NCBI GenBank assembly: GCA_002404055.1
Contig: DHIZ01000336.1
Span: 1 to 23,115 of the forward strand
Reading direction: 5' to 3'
Origin: Chloroflexi bacterium UBA4733
Lineage (GTDB): Bacteria; Chloroflexota; UBA4733
DNA length: 23,115 nt
Part shown: positions 8,518 to 15,522 of the stretch, one piece after another
How positions within the stretch are numbered: the first letter of the stretch is position 1
How the letters are laid out: the number at the start of each line of letters is the position of its first letter
Notes under the pieces: model-generated
Told to the model about the DNA's origin: nothing
Seen by the model: only the letters and a program-made list of their open reading frames with translations
Databases searched by the model: none
Made by a program: the position numbers and the translations under genes

Positions 8518-9125
8518 TACGTGAACAGCGCAGCCACGGGGTAGCTGAAACCTGGCACAACGTCCTCCCCATCAAGCACAGCATTGATGCCAATGATGGT
8601 TGGTGTACTGGCGCCGGGATGCCACAGGTCGACCTGCTGGCGCTGGGGCCAGACGACCCACACCAGTGCCGTCCCGCCAGCCAGGTAGCGCGCCACTTTG
8701 GCCTGCAACTCTGGTCGGTACTGCTGCGGTGACGCTACTTCGACGGCTAGATCAGGGGCGAAGGGATACGCCTTGTCCGGGTCGACCTCCGGCTCGCGAA
8801 AGGCGTGAAAAAAGCCAATATCAGGCAGCAGGCCCGTGTCCCTTTGACCGCTCTGCTCAAAGTCGTACACCTCATCGGGTTGCGTGACGGTCCCGAGGCC
8901 GTGCGCCTGGACATGGGCAGCCAGCGCGAACAGGAGGTTGCGAGTGACCCGCCCAGCCCTCGGTCTGGTTCCTCCCATGCGGACAAGCACCCCTTCTACC
9001 AGTTCGTAGCGGTAGCCGTCTTGACCCTCGTAATCCAGGAATTCGGCAAGCGTCATGCGCGGCGCGCCGTGTACGACCTCCGCCCACGGCGCGACGGAGC
9101 CTTGCACGGTGTGAACCGGACTCAT
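8517..9125 (-). CDS. Uma2 family (DUF820) PD-(D/E)XK endonuclease-like protein
   Basis: A protein of about 202 residues with the Uma2/DUF820 restriction-endonuclease-like fold. Typical landmarks are MTLAEFLDYEGQDGYRYELVEGVLVRM near the N-terminus, the acidic pair LLPDIGFF and PDLAVEVASP, a helix with a lysine (ELQAKVARYLAGG), and the terminal strand VWVVWPQRQQVDLW. Uma2 genes are very abundant in cyanobacteria and Chloroflexota; their cellular role is poorly known. I chose the ATG at 9125 because AAGGAAGG precedes it; an upstream in-frame ATG at 9143 would use a weaker site. The gene starts 22 bases after the B3 helicase stop on the same strand, so it is probably co-transcribed with module B. 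Its TAG stop abuts the inverted-repeat element. Confidence 0.88.
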   Translation of the reverse strand: MSPVHTVQGSVAPWAEVVHGAPRMTLAEFLDYEGQDGYRYELVEGVLVRMGGTRPRAGRVTRNLLFALAAHVQAHGLGTVTQPDEVYDFEQSGQRDTGLLPDIGFFHAFREPEVDPDKAYPFAPDLAVEVASPQQYRPELQAKVARYLAGGTALVWVVWPQRQQVDLWHPGASTPTIIGINAVLDGEDVVPGFSYPVAALFT

Positions 9126-9147
9126 TGCTGCACCTTCCTTCATTCCG

Positions 9148-11316
9148 CTATTCTATCCCGCCCAACTCGGCCAGCGCTTCGCACGGCGCCTGCACCAGCC
9201 GCGCATGGCGCAGCCGCAGCAGCGAGCGGGCGAACACGGGCGTCTGGCGCCAGAGATCGGCCAGTTCCCGCGCCAGCAAGTGCGGCGGCAGCGCCATCTG
9301 GAACAGGGTGAGGCCCTCCGGTGTGCGCAACGCCTGGCCGGCGAGGTGCGACAATTCCTCCGGGTCTGCGGGCAACTGGGAGAAATCAATCGGGTCTTCG
9401 CAGCGCAGCACGATATTGCTGGCGGCAAAGCGGCCGACACCGGCCCAGGCGGCGAGCACGCGGTTCATGGCGACACCGGCGAAGGTGCAGTAGGAATAAT
9501 CGCCGCCTTCCTCGGTCGCCACGGCCAGCCGGTCCCAACCGATGAAGGGACGTAGCTGGTCGGCCAGGACCAGTAGCTTCGCGCGCAGGTTCGTCGCCAT
9601 ATAGCGGTGTTGCAACGCCGGTAACACGTCAGGCGAAGGCGCAGTAGCACCACCGGGCTGCTCCCCGGCCGCACCCTCGGATGATGCCTGGGCGGTAATC
9701 AGCACGTGCAACATCTCCTCGACGGTGGCCGGATCAAGCGGCAGGTGAGCGTGCGGGTAGATGATCTCGGTTGTGGCCGGTGCGTCGGTGGCGTCGACCT
9801 GGATGGCGTCGCGCGTGACGCGGCGCACGCACCAGCGCTTGCCGGCAAAGTAAACGACATCGCCCGGTCGCAACGACAGCACATTGCCGCCGGGGATCGT
9901 GCCCAGGTCACGGCCGTAGGTCATCAGCTTCACGTCCCGGCTCTGCAGTGGGAAATTGCCCCAGTTGAGCTTGAGGTCGTGCAGCCGGTGCAACTGTTCG
10001 CCGGCGCCGTAGCGCTGTAGCACCGGATGACGCCGCACAATGTCACCGGCCGCCAGGCCCTCCAGCACCTGCTCGATCACTGTGTCATCAAGGTGCGGCC
10101 AGGCGGCAAAGGGTTCGGCCAGCTCGTCCAACGGTCGGTAGGCGCCGTCCCGTTCCAGCAGCAGCGACAGCAATTGCTGCGCGGCGGCGCCGTAGATGGC
10201 GCGGGGCGGCTCCCGCTCCAGGTGACCGGCCTGTACCTGCGTCAGCAAGGCGGCAAAGGTCAATGCGCCGCCCACGATGGAACCGTGTTCGGGAGCCAGC
10301 AAACAGAGCAGATTCGTCTTCGCGTCACGTCGGCTGCCCCGCCCGGCTCGCTGCAGGAAGGATTCCCAGCCGGAAGGGTGGCCAAAGAGGATGATGAGAT
10401 CGACGTCACCAATGTCGATGCCCAGTTCAAGCGTGCTGGTGGCGACGCACAGGGCGCTTTCCGCCTCCTGAAAGGCCTGCTCCGTGGCCACACGCACCTC
10501 CTTGTCGAGCGAGGCATGGTGGGCGAAGACGTGCTCGCCAAAGCGCGTGCGACCGCGCAACTCCGTCGCCAGGCGGTCGCACTCCTGCCGAGCATTGACG
10601 AAGAGCAGCACTTTCACGCCGCCGGCGCCGGCGGCGTGATCCAGCAGCCGCACCAGACCGCCGCGGTCGTCGATCGCCGCAATGTAGGCATCCAGCGACT
10701 TCTGCTGCGGGTCCTGAACGACCACACAGGTGTGGCCGGGCCGGAAGAAGGCCCAGACATCGGTCGGGCGCGCAACAGTGGCCGACAGACCGGCAACCTG
10801 CACATCCCGTCCCAGCAACCGCGCCAACCGCCGCAGCAGCACGGCAGTCTGGAAACCACGCTGCGTGTTGTAGAGCAGATGAATCTCATCCAGCACCACC
10901 GCCTGGAGTTGGCGCAGCGATGCCGCGCGGGCGGTGAGCAGCACATCCAGCGACTCCGGCGTCGTGATCAGCAGGTCGGGCTTGCGCCGCCGGCTGAGGT
11001 CGTTGCGCTCACCGTGGCGGATGCCGGCTGTCAGGCCAAACTTCCGTAGTGGCGGGTCGAGACGGCGTAGCAAGTCGTTGGCCAGAGCGCGAGTCGGGGT
11101 GACGTACAGCAGGAAGGGACCGATCGCGGCGTCGGCAAGCTGGCGATTGCGCTGCAGGCAAGGCGCTATCACTGCCTCCGTCTTGCCGGTGCCGGTGCCG
11201 GAAAGCACCAGAACATCACGGCCAGCCAGCAACGGTTCGATCGCCGCCCTTTGGGCTGGCTGCAGCGCCGCGAACTGGCCGTAGAAAGCCCGGCCAACCT
11301 CAAGATCAAGCGTCAC
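9148..11316 (-). CDS. Lhr-like DExH-box SF2 helicase (module B helicase, B3)
   Basis: A 722-residue helicase. The two RecA-like lobes are complete: a Q-like motif QPAQRAAI (19-26), Walker A SGTGTGKT (39-46), motif Ia TPTRALA (73-79), TTPESLD (118-124), DEIH (143-146), motif III SAT (178-180), STLELGIDIG (294-303) and QRAGRGSRR (322-330). A C-terminal region of about 390 residues follows, resembling the winged-helix and accessory parts of Lhr-type helicases. BREX type 2 encodes an Lhr-like helicase (BrxHI) beside BrxD, the nearest known parallel to this gene and its two BrxD-like neighbours. Translation starts at a GTG that overlaps the B2 stop (GTGA), a four-base coupling. Predicted role: ATP-driven 3'-5' DNA translocation in the module's nucleic-acid processing step. 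The family is seen; the biological role is inferred. Confidence 0.88.
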   Translation of the reverse strand: MTLDLEVGRAFYGQFAALQPAQRAAIEPLLAGRDVLVLSGTGTGKTEAVIAPCLQRNRQLADAAIGPFLLYVTPTRALANDLLRRLDPPLRKFGLTAGIRHGERNDLSRRRKPDLLITTPESLDVLLTARAASLRQLQAVVLDEIHLLYNTQRGFQTAVLLRRLARLLGRDVQVAGLSATVARPTDVWAFFRPGHTCVVVQDPQQKSLDAYIAAIDDRGGLVRLLDHAAGAGGVKVLLFVNARQECDRLATELRGRTRFGEHVFAHHASLDKEVRVATEQAFQEAESALCVATSTLELGIDIGDVDLIILFGHPSGWESFLQRAGRGSRRDAKTNLLCLLAPEHGSIVGGALTFAALLTQVQAGHLEREPPRAIYGAAAQQLLSLLLERDGAYRPLDELAEPFAAWPHLDDTVIEQVLEGLAAGDIVRRHPVLQRYGAGEQLHRLHDLKLNWGNFPLQSRDVKLMTYGRDLGTIPGGNVLSLRPGDVVYFAGKRWCVRRVTRDAIQVDATDAPATTEIIYPHAHLPLDPATVEEMLHVLITAQASSEGAAGEQPGGATAPSPDVLPALQHRYMATNLRAKLLVLADQLRPFIGWDRLAVATEEGGDYSYCTFAGVAMNRVLAAWAGVGRFAASNIVLRCEDPIDFSQLPADPEELSHLAGQALRTPEGLTLFQMALPPHLLARELADLWRQTPVFARSLLRLRHARLVQAPCEALAELGGIE

Positions 11317-12479
11317 GGCGCACTTGCCAGCCGCTCATCCAGCGCCTGGACGACTCCCTGGATGCTGTTGCGCACCCGCTGCGCCGGCGCAGCAGCCCAC
11401 GCCCGCGTCACGACCGCCGCCAGGTCGTCGTCGGCTACGACCTTCGCGGCATCCCAGCCATAGGCCAGGGCGTGGACTTGCCTGATGCAGCCCGCCAGTT
11501 CCAGCAACGCTTCCCGTGCCAGTGGCGCCACCGGCAACACCGGCAGCCGCAGAGGCGCGGCATCGGTTGGGGCAACGACCGGCAGGTAAGGCCGGCACTG
11601 CTCAACGAAGTCGGCGGTCACGGCGAAAAAAGCGTGGACCTGCAATTTCGAGCTGAAGAAGCACAGTAGGTTACGAACCGCTTCCTGACGCTGAGCAACG
11701 CGAGGAAGGTTATGCACAATGTCCTCCACCTCGTCGAAGAGGAGCACCAGCCCCCGTCGACCCGCTGCTCGCGCGATCTTTGCCAGGTCGGCCAGCGCCA
11801 GCCAGCATTGGCTCTGCCCCAGACCGTGCAGCACGAGCAGCTTCTGGGAATGAAACTTCCACTCCGGCCGCGGATCCTGGAAGCGATCGCGCAGCCCATA
11901 GACCAGAGCGTCGTAGAGCCGACGACCGCGCTCGCGGTAGGCGGAAGGGTTCGTCAGCCAGTCTTCCACCAGCAGGCGGGTCGGGGCATCGCCGAAGAGC
12001 CAGGCCCGCAAGGCCACGTACATGGCGGGTGACTCCAGATATTCGGAGTAGTCCCAGCGCCCGTTGCTGGAGAGGGGGTTGGGGATGAGGGGCAGGGGGT
12101 GAGGTCCCCCCACCATCCCGAACAGTGCTCCAACACCCCGTTCAGCCGAACCGCCAACCTCGACCTGCCGGCAGATTGCGCCGAAGATGGTGTCGAGACG
12201 GTCGAAGCGGACGCCTTCCTGGGCATTGACGACCACCAAACTGACGGCGAAGCCGGCGTCGAGGGCCAGCTCGCGCAGCAGCTGGAGTAGATGGCTCTTG
12301 CCGGCCCCGTAGTCGGCCTGGAGCAACAGGGCAGTGCCGGCGGCGGCGTACAACTGCTGCTCCAGCGTCAGCAGTTGCGCTTGCCGACCCACCGTGAAGG
12401 TCCGGCTGTAGCCGAGCGGGGGGATGCCGTAGCGCAGTTGCTCGACAATCTGTACGGCTGCCGCGGCGTCGGGGTTCAT
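11313..12479 (-). CDS. BrxD/DUF2791-like P-loop ATPase (module B, B2)
   Basis: A 388-residue ATPase starting with the family lead-in VQIVEQLRYGIPPLGYSRTF (residues 9-28) and TVGRQAQLLTLEQQL. Walker A is ADYGAGKS (55-62), followed by a HLLQLLRELALDAGFAVS helix and strand. Walker B is VLLFDEVE (DEVE at 249-252). The C-terminal part contains a FFAVTADF sensor-like strand. It corresponds in position and sequence to A2. Residues of about 123-137 (GGPHPLPLIPNPLSSNG) look like a translated mobile palindromic repeat rather than family sequence; they sit in the variable region between the Walker motifs, and the frame stays open. The ATG overlaps the B1 stop (ATGA) and the gene's stop overlaps the B3 start by four bases, so the three genes are probably translated together. 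Likely an ATP-hydrolysing partner of the helicase (inference). Confidence 0.88.
   Translation of the reverse strand: MNPDAAAAVQIVEQLRYGIPPLGYSRTFTVGRQAQLLTLEQQLYAAAGTALLLQADYGAGKSHLLQLLRELALDAGFAVSLVVVNAQEGVRFDRLDTIFGAICRQVEVGGSAERGVGALFGMVGGPHPLPLIPNPLSSNGRWDYSEYLESPAMYVALRAWLFGDAPTRLLVEDWLTNPSAYRERGRRLYDALVYGLRDRFQDPRPEWKFHSQKLLVLHGLGQSQCWLALADLAKIARAAGRRGLVLLFDEVEDIVHNLPRVAQRQEAVRNLLCFFSSKLQVHAFFAVTADFVEQCRPYLPVVAPTDAAPLRLPVLPVAPLAREALLELAGCIRQVHALAYGWDAAKVVADDDLAAVVTRAWAAAPAQRVRNSIQGVVQALDERLASAP
12069..12112. repeat. Half-copy of a GC-rich palindromic repeat inside the B2 gene
   Basis: The minus strand reads GGACCTCACCCCCTGCCCC, then TCATCCCCAACCCCCTCTCC. This resembles the widespread 'cctcacccccaaccccctctcc' repeat and closely matches the arms of the repeat at 13300-13439 in B1. 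Only one arm is present here. It is translated as PHPLPLIPNPLS. Confidence 0.7.
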
Positions 12480-13834
12480 CCCTCGGCTCGGAGCCGCGCC
12501 ATCACGTCGTCGTAGGCTTCCTGCACCAATTGCTCCCGTTCGCCGCTTTCGCCGCGATCCAGCGCCTGCACCGTGCCGGTCACCACGACGCGCCAGGTGC
12601 TGATGTGACTGAATTCTGGATGCATCGCCACCAGTTCCGCGACGTAGTGCTGGAGCGCCGCGTCCGGCATCACCCGCTCCTCAGCCTCGGCATCGGCCAG
12701 GAGGTAGATCTCGCGGATTTTGCTGGCGGCGCTGACGTAGTCGTCCGGGGACGCCTTCAGCGCATCCAGGTTCCAAACGCGATCCAGCGCGTTCGGTACC
12801 CGCAACTCTGGTCGCCCAATGCGCTGGGCCAGCGCGCCGTAGTTGACGATGCCGTAGCGGTCGTCGACGAAGAAGTCGGGGGTAGCGGCATAGATCAGGA
12901 ACGCGCCTTCACTCTCGTCGATGCCATTAATAAGGTGCAAGAGGTTGTTATGCGCCTGTTTCAGATCCGCCCGGCGCATGACGGAATAGGCCATCTCCGC
13001 TTCGTCCAACAGTACCACCAGGCCGCGATAGCCCACGTGGCAAGTAAAGCGACAGAGCGATTGCAGCATGAGACGAGCATTCCCGCGATCGATGCCTTTC
13101 TGGACCCCATACAGCGTGCGGTAGGCAGAGCCACCTTCGCCCGTGAACCATTGCAAGATGCGGGAGCGCGTATCCTGCAGCGCCAGCTCGTCGCCGGCAT
13201 CCGGCAGAAAGGTATCCCAGTAAGCGGCGACCAATCGCCGGAAGTCCACGTCGATGCCGGTATCGGCGAAGAGGCGGGCCTTCGCAGCGGCGATCAGGTG
13301 GGACCTCACCCCCAACCCCCTCTCCTGGGCGGAGAGGGGGCTACCACGAAGGCTGACGGTACTCCCGTCGCCCTCGTCTCCCCTCTCCGTCCAGGAGAGG
13401 GGTTGGGGGTGAGGTCCCGCGGCAGGGGTGAGGTCCCGCTCCAAAATGTCGCCCAGGGGCGCGGCCTGCGAGCGACCTGCCGCGTACTGTTCGGGTGAAC
13501 TCAGGTTGCGCACGATATCGAAGAAGACGCGCTCGAAATGGTGAAAGGGCGTCTGGTCGACGTTCAATTCCACGGTAGACACGAGATAACCGGCGGAAAA
13601 GGCTGCCTCGCGCAGGAGACGCAGCATATGTGTCTTCCCTGCGCCCCAATGGCCGCAGAGGAAGCGGATGCGCCCGCGGCTGGAGGTGGTCTCCAGGTGC
13701 CGGCGCCGCACGTCCTTTATGAACTGCTCGGTGCCGACGGAGTACGAAGATACGAAGCGACGGGGCGGGATGCCACTGCGCAGGCTCTCGATGATGTCTA
13801 TGGCATCCCGGCGCTCGATCGCCGCCGTTAGCAT
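12476..13834 (-). CDS. BrxD/DUF2791-like P-loop ATPase (module B, B1)
   Basis: A 452-residue ATPase with the clearest BrxD/DUF2791 signature in the window. It has a DIIESLRSGIPPRRFVSSYSVG lead-in (13-34), Walker A GHWGAGKT (61-68), a TPFHHFERVFFDIVRNL helix (95-111) and Walker B GLVVLLDEAE (DEAE at 277-280), then IYAATPDFF as the next core strand. Residues of about 133-179 are a translated palindromic repeat (PHPQPLSWTERG...SPLSAQERGLGV), which explains why the protein is longer than B2; the frame is preserved. A strong AGGAGGAA ribosome site precedes the ATG. The start overlaps the B0 stop by 7 bases, and the stop overlaps the B2 start by four. It is the counterpart of A1, which has lost the ATPase motifs that are intact here. 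The family call is firm; the role as an ATP-dependent defence or repair component is inferred. Confidence 0.9.
   Translation of the reverse strand: MLTAAIERRDAIDIIESLRSGIPPRRFVSSYSVGTEQFIKDVRRRHLETTSSRGRIRFLCGHWGAGKTHMLRLLREAAFSAGYLVSTVELNVDQTPFHHFERVFFDIVRNLSSPEQYAAGRSQAAPLGDILERDLTPAAGPHPQPLSWTERGDEGDGSTVSLRGSPLSAQERGLGVRSHLIAAAKARLFADTGIDVDFRRLVAAYWDTFLPDAGDELALQDTRSRILQWFTGEGGSAYRTLYGVQKGIDRGNARLMLQSLCRFTCHVGYRGLVVLLDEAEMAYSVMRRADLKQAHNNLLHLINGIDESEGAFLIYAATPDFFVDDRYGIVNYGALAQRIGRPELRVPNALDRVWNLDALKASPDDYVSAASKIREIYLLADAEAEERVMPDAALQHYVAELVAMHPEFSHISTWRVVVTGTVQALDRGESGEREQLVQEAYDDVMARLRAEG
13300..13439. repeat. Palindromic PHPQPLS-type repeat inserted in frame in the B1 gene
   Basis: The arms at about 13300-13341 (GGGACCTCACCCCCAACCCC onward) and 13378-13418 are near-perfect reverse complements over about 40 bases, with a 36-base loop. 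The edge carries a 15-base exact direct duplication, GGGGTGAGGTCCCGC, at 13406-13420 and 13425-13439. The whole element reads through in the B1 frame as a proline/arginine-rich segment. Confidence 0.85.
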
Positions 13835-14661
13835 CCCGCTTCCTCCTGTCCAAAGCTGATGAAACCGGCGTAGCCGCCCGCTTCCAGCCCGTGCAGCAAC
13901 ATACCCTGCCTGGTGCGCCGGGTCGGGTGGAGTTGCAGGCGATGCGCCTCCACGACGGTGTCCTCCGACTGCACCAGCCGAGCAAGATCAACGTTGAACT
14001 CGTCGGCGGGATAAGGTTGCGCCTCGCGTCCCAGGCGGGCCAGCACCCGGCGCAACGGCAGCGCTTCACCCACAACCCGCCCGTCCTCCAGCAGCAGCGC
14101 CTGGTAGGCGAGCCACAGGCGACGTAAGAAGTCGTCGTAATCCAATGACCGCGCAAAGAGCCGCTGCACTTCGCCCCGAATCACGTCAACGAGTGGGGCT
14201 ACGTCCATACCCAGCACAATCTCCGCGCCATCGCGCGGCCGCACCGTGGCTGTGAGACGCGGCTCGTCGACCTCGACATGCAGGAAGCCGTCACGAACAG
14301 TGTAGCGGGGATGGCGAGACGTGCTGTCAAGCAGTACACCGGCTGCTTGCATGGCGGCTGGGAAGGTGCGCTGGAAGCTCGCTGCCTGCACCCGCGCCTG
14401 CTGCTCCACACTGGCGACGACGGCATCCAGCAACCCCACCGGTATGGCGTCAGGGCTTTGCTGCAGCAGCACGTCCGCTTCTCGACGCAGCAACAGCAAA
14501 GCCCCGGCCGGTTGCCCGGCAGTGATGAGCGCCAGAAGCTCTTGCCAGAAGAGCCGCAACCGCCGCGCCTGCGCCAGCCGCGTCCGTGCCGCATCTTCCT
14601 GGACCTGCGCCGCCGCCGCCTGCTCACGCACCTGACGCAGGGACTCGTCCGCCGCTTTCAT
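13828..14661 (-). CDS. Coiled-coil protein of unknown function (module B, B0)
   Basis: A 277-residue protein, first gene of module B. Residues of about 3-45 (ESLRQVREQAAAAQVQEDAA onward) look like a coiled coil. The centre has a helical LLLLRREADVLLQQSP stretch. From about residue 110 a beta-rich domain follows (RYTVRDGFLHVEVDEPRLTATV), then a DYDDFLRRLWLAYQALL helix and a DEFNVDLARLVQSED...RLQLHP block near the C-terminus. This order matches A0, so I treat the two as distant paralogs. No catalytic motif is evident. The start is set at the ATG at 14661; a TTG one codon earlier is less likely. The last bases overlap the B1 start. As the first gene of an ATPase/helicase operon it could be an adaptor, substrate sensor or effector; none of these can be decided from sequence. 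Confidence 0.78.
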   Translation of the reverse strand: MKAADESLRQVREQAAAAQVQEDAARTRLAQARRLRLFWQELLALITAGQPAGALLLLRREADVLLQQSPDAIPVGLLDAVVASVEQQARVQAASFQRTFPAAMQAAGVLLDSTSRHPRYTVRDGFLHVEVDEPRLTATVRPRDGAEIVLGMDVAPLVDVIRGEVQRLFARSLDYDDFLRRLWLAYQALLLEDGRVVGEALPLRRVLARLGREAQPYPADEFNVDLARLVQSEDTVVEAHRLQLHPTRRTRQGMLLHGLEAGGYAGFISFGQEEAGC

Positions 14662-14719
14662 CAATCTGCTTCCGCCTGGTCAGCCAACCACTGAGCGTCG
14701 TGTCGGTTTGGAAAGCATA

Positions 14720-14737
14720 CGACAGGAATCACTGTCG
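14720..14737. promoter_or_regulatory. Small perfect palindrome upstream of module B
   Basis: CGACAG and CTGTCG flank a 6-base spacer, in the 93-base gap between the toxin gene stop and the B0 start. The position suits an operator for the island operon, but a single 6-base dyad in GC-rich DNA is weak evidence. Confidence 0.25.
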
Positions 14738-14754
14738 CTGCACGGTGGCGGCGC

Positions 14755-15159
14755 TTAAGGAATGACTTCCAGCCGTTGCCGGCCGTGGCGACGATAGGCG
14801 TGGAAATGCGAATCGAGGGTGAAGATGCGGGTAAAGTTGCGTTGCTCAGCGAGAACGATCAGGCTGGCATCGGCAAGGTCCATTGGCGTGTCGCGATACT
14901 GCTCCATCAGTGCGTGCATACGGGCTAACCCAGATCCATCAATGGCGCCAAGCTGGACATCACCCCCTAAGATCAGTCGCCACAGCGCTTCTTGCGCTCG
15001 CCACCCTGTGTTGCCGAGGAGATACATTGCTTCTGCCAAGACCGGCCAGGTTATGACCAATGGAAGCCTAACAGATGCCATCACAGTGATACAGAGGACA
15101 TGATCCTCCTCGTCCTGATCAATCAATGCAATCAGCGGGCCGGTATCGGTCAGGATCAC
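14755..15159 (-). CDS. vapC: PIN-domain ribonuclease toxin, VapC-like
   Basis: A 134-residue PIN-domain protein. The acidic active-site residues are visible: D5 in ILTDTGPLIALID, E43 in TWPVLAEAMYLL, and the MDLADASLIVLAE segment with aspartates near 93-96. The terminal IFTLDSHFHAYRRHG segment holds the last conserved aspartate near residue 115. PIN toxins of this kind cleave RNA, commonly tRNA, when their antitoxin is lost. The ATG overlaps the stop of the upstream antitoxin gene by four bases (ATGA), the usual coupling in type II toxin-antitoxin operons. It lies directly upstream of module B on the same strand, and could stabilise the island or be a separate insertion. Confidence 0.9.
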   Translation of the reverse strand: MILTDTGPLIALIDQDEEDHVLCITVMASVRLPLVITWPVLAEAMYLLGNTGWRAQEALWRLILGGDVQLGAIDGSGLARMHALMEQYRDTPMDLADASLIVLAEQRNFTRIFTLDSHFHAYRRHGRQRLEVIP

Positions 15160-15437
15160 GTACCAACGCCTTGGCGTGCGGCATGTTCAGCAACCTCAGC
15201 CTCATGCCGCTCTCGCAGAAGTTCAGCAAACTTCCTACTAGCGTCTCGTGCTCGCCCTCCGCCGCCATGGACAATGCCAATGACGTCTGCCAGCCGCAGA
15301 TCGGCGCGATTGGCGAGGATGGTATCACAACGCTGTCCGATCGCTTGTCGGATCAACTCCGACTCCGAGACGCCTTCCATCCGCGCCGCTGCTCTCAGTT
15401 TGGTCTCCAGCGCAGCGTCCAGGCGCACGCTTTTCAT
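15156..15437 (-). CDS. vapB: Ribbon-helix-helix antitoxin, VapB/CopG-like
   Basis: A 93-residue protein whose first 45 residues read as a ribbon-helix-helix DNA-binding fold: strand MKSVRLDAALETKLRAAA, then MEGVSESELIRQAIGQRC. The C-terminal half (DASRKFAELLRERHEAEVAE) is a charged helix of the kind that wraps the toxin. Proteins of this type repress their own operon and neutralise the PIN toxin. The ATG follows GAAGGAG by six bases, and a plausible extended -10 promoter lies just upstream. The stop overlaps the toxin start. The symbol is given by family resemblance. Confidence 0.85.
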   Translation of the reverse strand: MKSVRLDAALETKLRAAARMEGVSESELIRQAIGQRCDTILANRADLRLADVIGIVHGGGGRARDASRKFAELLRERHEAEVAEHAARQGVGT

Positions 15438-15468
15438 TGCCTACTCCTTCGTATCTCAGATTAGCATT

Positions 15469-15477
15469 ATTGTATCA
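15469..15477 (-). promoter_or_regulatory. Candidate extended -10 promoter for the vapBC operon
   Basis: On the minus strand TGATACAAT lies 31 bases before the antitoxin ATG, in an AT-rich patch unusual for this window. TACAAT is close to the -10 consensus and TGA forms the extended element. No good -35 is visible. The repeated GATAC in this stretch could also serve antitoxin binding. Confidence 0.4.
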
Positions 15478-15522
15478 CACTCACCCTCACCGCCATCGCC
15501 AGGCGACGCGCACCATTTGGAC

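Noticed and set aside
10027..11049. Plus-strand open frame of 340 codons
   Set aside because: It is antisense to the catalytic lobes of helicase B3, whose motifs are unambiguous.
5053..14661. A canonical BREX or DISARM locus
   Set aside because: BrxD-like ATPases and an Lhr-like helicase are present, but no PglZ, PglX/methyltransferase, BrxC/PglY-sized ATPase, BrxL, DrmB or phospholipase-D gene is seen. The missing left flank leaves some uncertainty.
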